Assembly: GCA_937983035.1 (NCBI GenBank)
Contig: CALKAN010000296.1
Location: 1 to 28,449, forward strand
DNA from: an uncultured Paenibacillaceae bacterium
GTDB taxonomy: Bacteria > Bacillota > Bacilli > Paenibacillales > CALAME01
DNA: 28,449 bases
Direction of reading: 5' to 3'
The translations under genes and the position numbers were made by a program. A model generated the notes under the pieces. That model did no database searches and was not told the DNA's origin. It was given only the letters and a program-made list of their open reading frames with translations. Positions 16,147 through 24,409 of the stretch are shown piece after piece. Within the stretch, counting starts at the first letter, position 1; each line of letters opens with the position of its first letter.

Positions 16147-16200
16147 GACACCATCTTCCTTTCTGTTTCGCTTGTGGACAGAGAGATGACACTCTAACTT

Positions 16201-16229
16201 ATTATACATGGAATCAGAAGCAAGGTCAC
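16201..16229 (-). promoter_or_regulatory. Candidate sigma-A promoter of trhO
   Basis: On the minus strand, GTGACC (16229-16224), a 17-bp spacer and a perfect TATAAT (16206-16201) preceded by TG lie 55 bp before the chosen ATG. This placement also argues against the longer trhO start. Confidence 0.55.
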
Positions 16230-16290
16230 GCATTAGCAGAAAATTCAAACAAAAGCGCTGCCAAAGCTGGTTTTAAGCATTGCCGGTTCG

Positions 16291-16320
16291 TTCACGCTGC
16301 ATGCAGTGCTGTGGTATAAT
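16291..16320 (+). promoter_or_regulatory. Candidate sigma-A promoter of lipL
   Basis: TTCACG (16291-16296), an 18-bp spacer and TATAAT (16315-16320), with TGG just before it (extended -10 type), lie 48 bp before the lipL ATG. Confidence 0.55.
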
Positions 16321-16368
16321 GGATCAGCGATTCCTGTGCGGACAAGTACATCAAAGGAGAGAAACGAC

Positions 16369-17223
16369 ATGAAACGACTTCGACAGGAACATCCTTTTTT
16401 GGTGATGGATCGTTCCGAACCGCTGCGAGGAGATGCGTTGTTTCCGTTCGCTGTTGAGGATTTGATATGCAAGCAAGCAGGGGAAGCGCGGATGCCGGCT
16501 CTGCATATGTGGAGACATGCACGCGCGTTTATTATGGGGCTGCGTGATCGAAAGCTTCCATTCGCCGCAGAAGCGATGGCAGAACTTCGCCGCAAGCAAT
16601 ATGCAGTCGGGGTGAGGCATTCCGGCGGCGCTGCCGTTCCTCTGGACGACGGCGTGTTGAACATTTCCTTAGTGCTTCCGAAAATGCCGGGGGATACGAA
16701 CTTTCATCAAGATTTTGCGAGAATGGCGCATTTGCTTGAATTAGTGCTGGGGCGGTTTGGCATCACATTCGACATTGGCGAAATTAAGCAGTCTTACTGT
16801 CCGGGAGATTATGACTTAAGCGTAAGCGGAAGAAAATTTTGCGGCATTGCTCAGCGGCGGCAGCTGCGCGCCTATGTCATTCAAGCCTTTGTCATCGTAG
16901 AAGGGGAGGGAGCTGCCCGCGGCCGTGTGGCGAGAGCGTTCTATGAACAAGCCTGCCGCGGCTTGGCTGACGAAAGCGCGCCGGATGTGAAGCCGGAAGT
17001 GATGGTTAGTTTATCGGAAATCGCTGGGAGAGCTCTGTCTGTGGCCGATATGGCGAACACAGTCATCGAAGTCATTCGGGAGGAAGCCGGCATTGCTGCT
17101 TTCGCAGAAAAAGACGAGCAATGGAATCAATTATTCGAAGGAGCGGCACCGATCGACTGGCCTGCCGAAACGGAGCGTCTTACAGCGAAACTGCATGAAA
17201 GATATAACAAATCGAACTTGTGA
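16369..17223 (+). CDS. lipL: Octanoyl-[GcvH]:protein N-octanoyltransferase LipL
   Basis: 284 aa with one BPL/LplA/LipB-type catalytic domain. In Bacillus, LipL moves the octanoyl group from GcvH to the E2 subunits of 2-oxoacid dehydrogenases through a cysteine thioester. The signature CPGDYDLSVSGRKFCGIAQR spans about 144-163; Cys144 is the likely nucleophile by family alignment, and a second Cys158 is nearby. The length matches Bacillus LipL (281 aa). The ATG has AAAGGAGA eight bases upstream. The PDH operon, whose E2 is its expected substrate, starts about 1.3 kb downstream on the same strand. A lipoate ligase or LipM is less likely given this motif. Confidence 0.85.
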   Translation: MKRLRQEHPFLVMDRSEPLRGDALFPFAVEDLICKQAGEARMPALHMWRHARAFIMGLRDRKLPFAAEAMAELRRKQYAVGVRHSGGAAVPLDDGVLNISLVLPKMPGDTNFHQDFARMAHLLELVLGRFGITFDIGEIKQSYCPGDYDLSVSGRKFCGIAQRRQLRAYVIQAFVIVEGEGAARGRVARAFYEQACRGLADESAPDVKPEVMVSLSEIAGRALSVADMANTVIEVIREEAGIAAFAEKDEQWNQLFEGAAPIDWPAETERLTAKLHERYNKSNL

Positions 17224-17340
17224 ACTGCGCAATGAGGCGGCAATTTGGATGAAGCGGAATCGGCGCAAGCGGGAACTGATCGTGCAAGACGGTTAAAATG
17301 ACTGCTGCTTAGCAGCGGCGAGGCAAAGCTTGCGACTGCA

Positions 17341-17380
17341 GGAAATCAGATGTTAACCAGTCACTAGACACCTGATTTCC
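17341..17380. terminator. Inverted repeat between convergent lipL and esterase genes
   Basis: GGAAATCAG (17341-17349) pairs with CTGATTTCC (17372-17380), with a 22-base loop and a possible extension through one bulge. Only TTCT follows, so this may be a weak terminator in either direction. The stretch before it also holds the small dyad GCTGC-TTA-GCAGC. Confidence 0.4.
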
Positions 17381-17434
17381 TTCTGAGCAGCCGCATCATC
17401 GTCATATTTGGGCCTTCCTTTGAAATTGAACTCA

Positions 17435-18172
17435 TTATTTTTCAGTGCCGAGAAAATATTTCAACGCATCCGGCAATTCTTTTTGCCAAAAACCCCAAAT
17501 ATGCTTGCCTTCTTTTTCTACATATTTGACGACGGCTCCTTTGTTTTCCAACATCGGTTTCAAGTCCCGATTGACCTTTAGAAAATCATACGTGCCGCGG
17601 TCAGTTTTCACCTCGGTTTCTTCGGTGCCGATCAGCATGTAAATATCGAGTCCCGTCAAGTCATCCGCTTGTTTCATCCGCTCAAAGGTCGGATTTAAAA
17701 ATGCGCCTGACAATGACAGCACTTTCGCAAACAGTTCCGGGTAATCCAGCGCCAAGTGCAAGCTGACTGTGCCGCCGAGGGAATCGCCTGCAGCAATGCG
17801 GCCGCTCGGCTCTTTGCTCACAGCATATTTTTGTTCGATCAGCGGAATTGCTTCTTCCGTGACGAATCGGCAATATTTTTCAAATCGCTGTCCGTCGGGT
17901 GAATAATCTTCCGTGCGTGTCTTCAAAATAACATCGATGCCTGCTATGATCGCATGCGACATTTCTCCTTCTGCCATCAATTGCGTGGCGATCGTGGCAA
18001 TGCGGCCGTAATTAAAAAATTGTTCGCCGTCTTGGCAATAAATGACAGGATACGTTTTGGTTTCGTCGTAATCAGGCGGAAGCAAAACACGCAAGGAGCG
18101 GTCTTCGCCCAGAATGTCAGACGTCATCTCTTCTTTGACGATTGTTCTTTTGTAATACGGTGATTTCGTCAT
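17435..18172 (-). CDS. Alpha/beta hydrolase, putative esterase (enterochelin esterase/YjcH-like)
   Basis: 245 aa, no signal peptide, so cytoplasmic. It has the esterase-D-type fold: a strand-turn PVIYCQDGEQFFNYGRIAT near residue 42, nucleophile elbow GDSLGG with Ser131, and a C-terminal His224 in GKHIWGFW. The acid residue is probably in the YMLIGTEETE strand end but is not certain. Relatives include Bacillus YjcH-type esterases and siderophore esterases. The substrate is unknown and no siderophore genes are nearby. The ATG is preceded by AAAGGAGA at good distance. It is convergent with lipL and divergent from pdhA. Confidence 0.8.
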   Translation of the reverse strand: MTKSPYYKRTIVKEEMTSDILGEDRSLRVLLPPDYDETKTYPVIYCQDGEQFFNYGRIATIATQLMAEGEMSHAIIAGIDVILKTRTEDYSPDGQRFEKYCRFVTEEAIPLIEQKYAVSKEPSGRIAAGDSLGGTVSLHLALDYPELFAKVLSLSGAFLNPTFERMKQADDLTGLDIYMLIGTEETEVKTDRGTYDFLKVNRDLKPMLENKGAVVKYVEKEGKHIWGFWQKELPDALKYFLGTEK

Positions 18173-18225
18173 GTCAGTCTCTCCTTTAAATATGGTAAAA
18201 TATGAATAAATTGATTGAAGAAAAA

Positions 18226-18245
18226 TTGAACATCAAGTTGAACAT
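18226..18245. repeat. Tandem TTGAACAT direct repeat
   Basis: Two exact copies of TTGAACAT (18226-18233 and 18238-18245) are 12 bp apart, about one helical turn, in the region between the esterase gene and pdhA. Direct repeats at this spacing are typical of response-regulator sites; no regulator is identified. Confidence 0.3.
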
Positions 18246-18332
18246 AAACTTTATAAAACAAGGAGTAAAGCGGAGTCAAACCGCACAAAATGTACAAGAA
18301 GATCTGCCAAGATTTTATTTTTTGCAAAGAAA

Positions 18333-18375
18333 TTGACATGAATAGATAGAAATTTTACCGTCTGTATTATATAAT
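18333..18375 (+). promoter_or_regulatory. Promoter region of the pdhABCD operon
   Basis: The 368-bp gap before pdhA holds no gene. The best promoter is TAGAAA (18347-18352), 17 bp, TATAAT (18370-18375). A perfect TTGACA (18333-18338) lies just upstream, but its 17-bp partner is a poor TACCGT. Start near 18382 would give a leader of about 160 bases. No cre site or riboswitch was recognised. Confidence 0.45.
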
Positions 18376-18540
18376 TAATGATAGCTGTTATATAGTTTTC
18401 TCTGATAGGGGTATTGTATTCATGCGAGCCAGCATTTGCTAAGAAGTTAAACAGTCTCATGAAATTACTATAACAGAGACGATGCGAAGAAGTAAGGCCT
18501 ACAGCAACGAAAATGTAAAAAATTGAGGTGAGCAGGTGTC

Positions 18541-19611
18541 ATGACAAAGCCAAATTATGTGGTGCAGCTCAAGGAATTAGAGAAGCTGTCTGTTCTGTCA
18601 CCAGACGGCGAAATCATCAATCAAGAAGCTATGCCAGATCTGGATGACAACCAATTAAAAGAATTGATGAGAAGGATGGTCTTCACACGCGTATGGGATC
18701 AGCGCGCAATCAGCTTGCAGCGCCAAGGAAGACTCGGTTTCTATGCCCCTGTATCCGGCCAGGAAGCTTCGATGGTCGCAAGTCAGTTTGTGTTAGAGAA
18801 AGAGGATTTTGTCGTTCCGGGATATCGTGACATGCCGCAGATTTATTGGCACGGGTATCCGATGTATCAAACGTTCCTTTATTCGAAAGGACATCAACAC
18901 GGCGGCCAAGTTCCGGAAGGAGTCAATGCGCTTATGCCGCAAATTATTATCGGCGCGCAAATTATTCAAGCGGCGGGCATTGCGATGGGCTTCAAGCGGA
19001 AAGGCCAGAAAAACGTCGTTATCACTTACACGGGAGACGGCGGTTCTTCCCAAGGCGATTTCTATGAAGGGCTGAATTTCGCCGGCGCGTTTAATCTTCC
19101 AGTGATCTTTGTCGTGCAAAATAACGGTTATGCAATTTCGACGCCGGTCAGCAAGCAGACGAAAGCGGAGAGCATCGCGCAGAAAGCAGTGGCAGCAGGC
19201 ATTCGCGGCGTTCAAGTGGATGGAATGGACGCTTTAGCCGTTGCCAAGGTCGTTCAAGAAGCAGCCGAAATCGCCAGAAACGGCGGCGGCGCTACATTGA
19301 TTGAAGCGATCACCTACCGTTATGGTCCGCACTCCATGTCTGGTGACGACCCGACGAAGTATCGGGACAAAGAAGAAGAAGAAAAATGGAAAGAAAAAGA
19401 CCCGATCATTCGCATGCGCAAATTCTTGCAAGCGAAAAACTTGTGGACCGAAGAAGATGAAGAGAAGACGATGGAAGAAGCGAGAAAGACGGTAGCTGAA
19501 GAGATCAAGAAAGCTGAATCGGTTGAGAATATGACGATTGCAGGCTTGCTTGACAGTATGTTCGAACACACTCCGCCGAATCTGGAAAGACAGAAAAAGG
19601 AGTTTTCTTAA
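18541..19611 (+). CDS. pdhA: Pyruvate dehydrogenase E1 component, alpha subunit
   Basis: 356 aa. With PdhB it forms the thiamine-diphosphate-dependent E1 that decarboxylates pyruvate and reductively acetylates the lipoyl group of E2. The ThDP/Mg2+ motif runs from GDGGSSQGDF (165-174) to NN (194-195). The phosphorylation-type loop YRYGPHSMSGDDPTKYRD is near 260-275. Bacillus PdhA is about 371 aa. GAGGTG precedes the ATG by ten bases. A branched-chain E1 alpha is the main alternative, but the E2 and E3 partners and gene order indicate pyruvate dehydrogenase. Confidence 0.95.
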   Translation: MTKPNYVVQLKELEKLSVLSPDGEIINQEAMPDLDDNQLKELMRRMVFTRVWDQRAISLQRQGRLGFYAPVSGQEASMVASQFVLEKEDFVVPGYRDMPQIYWHGYPMYQTFLYSKGHQHGGQVPEGVNALMPQIIIGAQIIQAAGIAMGFKRKGQKNVVITYTGDGGSSQGDFYEGLNFAGAFNLPVIFVVQNNGYAISTPVSKQTKAESIAQKAVAAGIRGVQVDGMDALAVAKVVQEAAEIARNGGGATLIEAITYRYGPHSMSGDDPTKYRDKEEEEKWKEKDPIIRMRKFLQAKNLWTEEDEEKTMEEARKTVAEEIKKAESVENMTIAGLLDSMFEHTPPNLERQKKEFS

Positions 19612-19689
19612 ATCGCAGCGCTAAAGTTGAAATATGAAACTCAGCACCTGTATTAGATTGGAAAATACGTTAGGGAGGTACAAGCTGTC

Positions 19690-20667
19690 ATGGCTAAAAT
19701 GAATATGAAAGAAGCGATTACCGATGCGCTTCGCATAGAATTGGCCCGCGATGAAAAAGTCATGGTATTCGGAGAAGACGTCGGCCATGTCGGGGGCGTG
19801 TTCCGTGCAACAGCCGGATTGCAGAAAGAATTCGGGGAAGAACGGGTATTTGACACCCCGCTGGCAGAATCCGGAATATGCGGTTTGGCCGTCGGTCTCG
19901 GCGTGCAAGGCTTTCGGCCTGTCGCAGAAATTCAGTTTGTCGGATTTATCTTTGAAGCACTGGATTCGATCGTTGTGCAAGCTGCGCGCATGCGTTATCG
20001 TTCCGGCGGACGTTACAACAGTCCGATTGTGTTCCGCACGCCGTTTGGCATGGGAGTTCGCGCGCCGGAGCTTCACTCCGATCCGCTTGAAGGGATTTTG
20101 GCGCAATCACCTGGCATTAAAGTTGTCATTCCATCTAATCCATATGATGCGAAAGGGCTCTTGATCGCTTCGATTCGAGACAATGACCCTGTATTCTTTA
20201 TGGAACACCTCAATTTATATCATATGGCCCGCCAGGAAGTTCCTGAAGGAGAATATGTGATTGAATTGGGGAAAGCGAACGTTGTGCGCGAAGGCTCTGA
20301 CGTGACGATTATTACTTACGGCAACATGGTTCATACGTCGATGAAAGCAGCGCAAGAACTTGAAAAAGAAGGAATCCAAGTTGAAGTGATCGATTTGCGC
20401 ACGGTTTCGCCGATTGATACCGAGACGATCATCGAATCGGTGAAAAAGACTAATCGAGCCATTGTCGTGCAGGAAGCACAGAAATCTTCCGGAGTTGCAG
20501 CTGAAGTTGTCGCTCAAATTAACGAATATGCGATTTTGCATTTGGAAGCGCCGGTTCTTCGCATTGCGGCTCCAGATACGGTTACAGGGTTTCCGATGAT
20601 TGAGAAAGAATGGGTTCCTACACCAGAACGGATCATTAAGGGTGTGAAGGAAGTCATTGAATTTTAA
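19690..20667 (+). CDS. pdhB: Pyruvate dehydrogenase E1 component, beta subunit
   Basis: 325 aa, the same length as Bacillus PdhB. It completes the E1 heterotetramer and carries the ThDP aminopyrimidine contact Glu60 in FDTPLAESGICG. It has the transketolase pyrimidine-binding domain (about 5-180) and the C-terminal transketolase domain (about 195-318). GGGAGG precedes the ATG. It follows pdhA by a 78-bp gap and pdhC by only 19 bp. Confidence 0.96.
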   Translation: MAKMNMKEAITDALRIELARDEKVMVFGEDVGHVGGVFRATAGLQKEFGEERVFDTPLAESGICGLAVGLGVQGFRPVAEIQFVGFIFEALDSIVVQAARMRYRSGGRYNSPIVFRTPFGMGVRAPELHSDPLEGILAQSPGIKVVIPSNPYDAKGLLIASIRDNDPVFFMEHLNLYHMARQEVPEGEYVIELGKANVVREGSDVTIITYGNMVHTSMKAAQELEKEGIQVEVIDLRTVSPIDTETIIESVKKTNRAIVVQEAQKSSGVAAEVVAQINEYAILHLEAPVLRIAAPDTVTGFPMIEKEWVPTPERIIKGVKEVIEF

Positions 20668-20686
20668 AGAAAGGGAGGCATAAGCT

Positions 20687-21979
20687 ATGGCTGAATTCAA
20701 ATTTAGGCTCCCCGACGTTGGTGAAGGGTTGCACGAAGGCGAGATCGTCAAATGGCACGTTCAGCCCGGGGATTCGTTCCAAGAAGATGATGTCATCCTC
20801 GAAGTGCAAAACGACAAAGCAGTTGTGGAGCTGCCTGCGGCTTTTGACGGCAAAGTAAAAGAAATTTTGGTTGAAGAAGGCACAGTAGCGAATGTAGGCG
20901 ACGTATTGGCTGTCTTTGAGGTGGCGGACGATGTCGCTGCAACGCATGGAGGGGAAGATGCTGCTGAGGAGGCATCTGAGCCTGCAGCAGAAGCTGCTGC
21001 TCCGCAAACGGCGCAAGAAGAGCCGCAAGAAGAAGTGAAAGCGGCAGCTGAGGGAAGCAAATCGAAAGCGGAAATTTTGGCAACGCCGAGCGTAAGGAAG
21101 TATGCGCGCGAGAAAGGCGTAGACATCTCGAAAGTGCAAGGAACGGGCAAGAACGGAAGAATCACCCGCGAAGATATTGATCAATTCGCCTCTGGCGGAC
21201 AGCCGGCTGCAAGCGCAGCGGAAGCGAAACAAGACGCCGCGCCGCAGACAACTGTTGCAGCAGCGCCGGTTGGGGCTCGCGTGGAGGAGCGTGTGCCGCT
21301 TCGCGGAGTGCGCAAAGTCATCGCCAATGCGATGGTGAAATCTGTTTACACGGCGCCGCATGTCACCATCATGGACGAAGTGGATGTTACAGAACTGGTA
21401 GCCTTGCGCGAAAAGGCAAAACCGCTGATGGAGAAGAAGGGGATAAAAGTTACATATCTCCCTTATATCGTCAAAGCTTTAGTCGCTGCGGTTAGAGAGT
21501 TCCCAGTGCTGAACGCATCGCTCGATGATGAGAAACAGGAGATCGTTTATAAGAAATATTATGACATCGGAATTGCCACCGATACGGAAAACGGCTTGAT
21601 GGTTCCGGTCGTGCGGGAAGCTGACCGCAAAAATATTTGGACAATCGCGGCAGAAATTAAAGATTTGGCTGAACGCGCCCGGGAAGGCAAACTGTCCGCT
21701 GAGGAAATGAGAGGCAGCACGATCAGCATCACGAATATCGGATCTGCAGGCGGCATGTTCTTCACGCCGGTCATTAATTACCCAGAAGTGGCAATATTGG
21801 GCACGGGCCGAATTACAGAAAAACCGGTCATTAAAAACGGCGAAATTGTGCCGGGCAAAATGATGGCACTGTCGCTCAGCTTTGACCACAGAATTATTGA
21901 CGGCGCAACAGCGCAATATGCCATGAATTATATTAAACAGTTGCTTGAAGATCCCCAATTACTGGTTATGGAGGTATGA
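20687..21979 (+). CDS. pdhC: Dihydrolipoamide acetyltransferase (E2) of pyruvate dehydrogenase
   Basis: 430 aa, core of the PDH complex, moving the acetyl group from lipoyl to CoA. One lipoyl domain (1-80) carries the lipoyl-lysine Lys44 in EVQNDKAVVELP. An Ala/Glu/Gln-rich linker follows (82-125), then the peripheral subunit-binding domain (about 130-167, ATPSVRKYAREKGVD), a second Ala-rich linker, and the catalytic domain (about 200-430) with SFDHRIIDG, His401 and Asp405. One lipoyl domain is normal for Gram-positive PDH. The lipoyl lysine is the expected LipL target. Confidence 0.97.
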   Translation: MAEFKFRLPDVGEGLHEGEIVKWHVQPGDSFQEDDVILEVQNDKAVVELPAAFDGKVKEILVEEGTVANVGDVLAVFEVADDVAATHGGEDAAEEASEPAAEAAAPQTAQEEPQEEVKAAAEGSKSKAEILATPSVRKYAREKGVDISKVQGTGKNGRITREDIDQFASGGQPAASAAEAKQDAAPQTTVAAAPVGARVEERVPLRGVRKVIANAMVKSVYTAPHVTIMDEVDVTELVALREKAKPLMEKKGIKVTYLPYIVKALVAAVREFPVLNASLDDEKQEIVYKKYYDIGIATDTENGLMVPVVREADRKNIWTIAAEIKDLAERAREGKLSAEEMRGSTISITNIGSAGGMFFTPVINYPEVAILGTGRITEKPVIKNGEIVPGKMMALSLSFDHRIIDGATAQYAMNYIKQLLEDPQLLVMEV

Positions 21980-21982
21980 GTG

Positions 21983-23389
21983 ATGGTCGTAGGTGATTTT
22001 GTCGAAGAAGTGGACGTTCTAGTCATAGGATCTGGCCCGGGCGGATACGTGGCAGCCATTCGCGCTGCACAGATGGGCAAGAGCGTAACGATCGTAGATA
22101 AAGCTGAAATCGGCGGGGTGTGCCTCAACCGGGGATGCATTCCGTCCAAGGCTTTAATTTCAGCAGCGGAGAAGTACCAGGAAATGGGAAGCAATGCGGA
22201 TCTTGGCATCACTGCTGATAACATCCAAGTCGATTTCAGCAAAATTCAGCAATGGAAAGACGGCATCGTCAGCAAACTGACAGGCGGAGTCAATGCATTG
22301 TTGAAAGGAAACAAAGTGAACATTTTAAAAGGGGAAGCTTATTTTGTAGAGCCGAACGTAGTCAGCATCTCCAATGACGAGGAAGGCAAACGGCTGAAGT
22401 TCAACGATTGCATCATCGCTACAGGCTCTCGTCCAGTTGAGCTGAAAGCATTCCCGTTCGGCGAACGCATCTTGTCTTCCACAGAAGCTCTGCAGCTTCA
22501 GGAAATTCCTGAAAGCTTGATTGTCATCGGCGGCGGCTACATCGGCATTGAGCTTGGTCAAACTTATGCCAAGTTTGGTTCGAAAGTGACCATTTTGGAA
22601 GGAAGCAATTCGATTTTGCCGGGATTTGAGCAAGAGTTGTCACGATTTGTCGTCCGCAATCTGAAGTCTCTGAATGTGGACATCGTGACAAATGCGATGG
22701 CGAAATCGTCCAAAGTTGAAAATGATCAAGTTACCGTTGTTTACGAAGCCGGAGGAGAAGAGAAAGAAATCACGGCTAATTATGTGCTCGTCACCGTGGG
22801 ACGCCGTCCGAACACGGATGAAATGGGACTTGAAAATATCGGAGTGAAGATGAATGACCGCGGGCTGATTGAAGTCGATGAGCAGTGCAAAACAAGCGTA
22901 GATCATATCTATGCGATCGGCGACATCGTGCCGGGATATGCGCTCGCTCATAAGGCTTCCTATGAAGGCAAAGTAGCTGCAGAGGCGATTGCAGGCAAGC
23001 CAAGCGCTGTCGACTACAAAGTTATTCCTGAAGTCGTGTTCTCCGATCCGGAAATCGCAAGCGTCGGCTTGAATGAAACGAAAGCGAAAGAAGAAGGCCG
23101 CGAAGTAGTTACGAATAAGTTCAACTATGCTGCGAACGGCCGGGCGTTGTCTCTGAACAAAGGAGAAGGTTTTGTGAAGATTGTCGCAGACAAAGAATCT
23201 GGATTAGTGCTTGGCGCGCAAATAGTCGGTCCGGAAGCATCGAACTTGATTGCAGAGCTTGGACTTGCTATTGAGATGGGCGCTACGCTTGAAGACATCG
23301 CTCTGACGATTCATGCTCACCCAACATTAGGCGAAATCGTGATGGAAGCAGCAGAAGGAGCGCTTGGGCTCGGCATTCATCAACTGTAA
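21983..23389 (+). CDS. pdhD: Dihydrolipoyl dehydrogenase (E3)
   Basis: 468 aa flavoprotein that reoxidises dihydrolipoamide with NAD+. It shows the FAD GxGxxG motif VIGSGPGGYVAA (14-25), the redox disulfide GGVCLNRGC with Cys47 and Cys52, the NAD-binding VIGGGYIGIELG, and the C-terminal catalytic dyad His446-Glu451 in HAHPTLGE. The ATG at 21983 has GGAGG eight bases upstream inside the pdhC end and gives MVVGDF as in Bacillus PdhD; a GTG one codon earlier directly follows the pdhC stop. It probably also serves other 2-oxoacid dehydrogenases in the cell. Confidence 0.97.
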   Translation: MVVGDFVEEVDVLVIGSGPGGYVAAIRAAQMGKSVTIVDKAEIGGVCLNRGCIPSKALISAAEKYQEMGSNADLGITADNIQVDFSKIQQWKDGIVSKLTGGVNALLKGNKVNILKGEAYFVEPNVVSISNDEEGKRLKFNDCIIATGSRPVELKAFPFGERILSSTEALQLQEIPESLIVIGGGYIGIELGQTYAKFGSKVTILEGSNSILPGFEQELSRFVVRNLKSLNVDIVTNAMAKSSKVENDQVTVVYEAGGEEKEITANYVLVTVGRRPNTDEMGLENIGVKMNDRGLIEVDEQCKTSVDHIYAIGDIVPGYALAHKASYEGKVAAEAIAGKPSAVDYKVIPEVVFSDPEIASVGLNETKAKEEGREVVTNKFNYAANGRALSLNKGEGFVKIVADKESGLVLGAQIVGPEASNLIAELGLAIEMGATLEDIALTIHAHPTLGEIVMEAAEGALGLGIHQL

Positions 23390-23465
23390 TGACAAGCCTG
23401 CTTAAATAAGCAACGTGCATGCATGATTCGCTGCAATTCCAAGAAAAATGATTGTAGTCATATAA

Positions 23466-23507
23466 AAAAGCTTGTCCTCATAGTTTCGATCATGAGGACA
23501 AGCTTTT
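23466..23507. terminator. Strong bidirectional terminator after pdhD
   Basis: AAAAGCTTGTCCTCAT (23466-23481) pairs perfectly, 16 bp, with ATGAGGACAAGCTTTT (23492-23507) around a ten-base loop. A and T runs flank it, so it can also stop motB readthrough from the other side. Confidence 0.95.
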
Positions 23508-23635
23508 GGTTTAGCATTGAAACTGTAATTCACATCGTTTTAACATGTTGCCAGCTTATTAGCAATAATTATAACGCTTGGTTTTCGCGAACAGTAAAGT
23601 TTGCACCCCTGAGCATTTGCGGTGATTTCATTTTA

Positions 23636-24409
23636 TTAACCAGCGCCAGGCTGTTGAGGGAATTTGCGCAAGATGGAAACTTCTACTCTTCGGTTTTGCG
23701 CGCGTCCTTCTGCGGTGCTGTTATCCGCTACCGGACGATATTCGCCATAGCCGACGGCACGGAAATATTTCGGATCTAAGTCAGGATTTTCAAGCAGTGC
23801 TTTCATGAAGTTTAGCGCTCTGGCAGTGCTCAGTTCCCAGTTAGACGGGAATTGCGCCGTGTTAATCGGGCGGTTATCCGTATGTCCGGAGATGACGATT
23901 TCATAGCCGGGGTATTGAGCCAGCATTTCGGCCATAGCCGTGGCAATCTGTTTTGCGTTTCCTTTCACATGAGCGCTCCCGGAGTCAAACAATGCCCGAT
24001 CTTGAATTTCCACGATTAGTTCTTCATAGTTCAAATGAGTTCGCAATTGAGTTGTTAAAGCATTATCTTCGATGTATGCATCGATTTGCTGCTGCAGTTG
24101 CTTTAGCAGCTCTGTCTCTAAGCGAAACCGCCGTTCTTCTTCCGTTTCTTCTTTTTCAAATGGGTCCAATTCATTTGCTATATGCTGTATGTTGGGATCT
24201 GGCAGCAACGATGTATTATCCAACAAACCGCTTCCGCCTGTCAGTACTTGGTTTAAGCTTTGGCTGATCTGTTCAAATTTGCTTTGATCGATTTGGCTTG
24301 AAGCAAACAAAATGACGAACAGTGCGAGCATTAACGTTAGAATATCCGCATAAGGAATCAGCCAAGATTCATTAATCTTTTCATCCTCAAGCTGTCTGGA
24401 TCTTCTCAT
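23636..24409 (-). CDS. motB: Flagellar motor stator protein MotB (OmpA family)
   Basis: 257 aa. It anchors the stator to peptidoglycan and carries the ion-binding aspartate. One N-terminal helix (about 17-38, WLIPYADILTLMLALFVILF) contains Asp22. A plug/linker region follows, then an OmpA-like peptidoglycan-binding domain (about 125-250) with ISGHTDNRPI and GYGEYRPVADNSTAEGRAQN. The ATG has GAGGAG ten bases upstream inside motA, overlapping it by 23 bp. Proton versus sodium coupling (MotB versus MotS) cannot be settled by eye. Confidence 0.93.
   Translation of the reverse strand: MRRSRQLEDEKINESWLIPYADILTLMLALFVILFASSQIDQSKFEQISQSLNQVLTGGSGLLDNTSLLPDPNIQHIANELDPFEKEETEEERRFRLETELLKQLQQQIDAYIEDNALTTQLRTHLNYEELIVEIQDRALFDSGSAHVKGNAKQIATAMAEMLAQYPGYEIVISGHTDNRPINTAQFPSNWELSTARALNFMKALLENPDLDPKYFRAVGYGEYRPVADNSTAEGRAQNRRVEVSILRKFPQQPGAG

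Noticed and set aside
17195..17296. 33-aa plus-strand ORF (MKDITNRTCELRNEAAIWMK...) overlapping the lipL end
   Set aside because: No ribosome binding site near its ATG, it overlaps lipL out of frame, and no family is recognised; left as non-coding.
18251..18460. 69-aa minus-strand ORF in the pdhA promoter region
   Set aside because: It covers AT-rich promoter sequence and has no recognisable family.
18480..18540. T-box leader or cre site before pdhA
   Set aside because: The specifier-loop and antiterminator T-box sequence (AGGGTGGNACCGCG type) is absent, and the best cre-like stretch (CAGCAACGAAAATG) misses several consensus positions.
20654..21361. 235-aa antisense ORF opposite pdhC
   Set aside because: It is a shadow of the codon-biased, Ala/Glu-rich pdhC linker region; its Arg/Cys/Phe-rich translation has no protein-like features.
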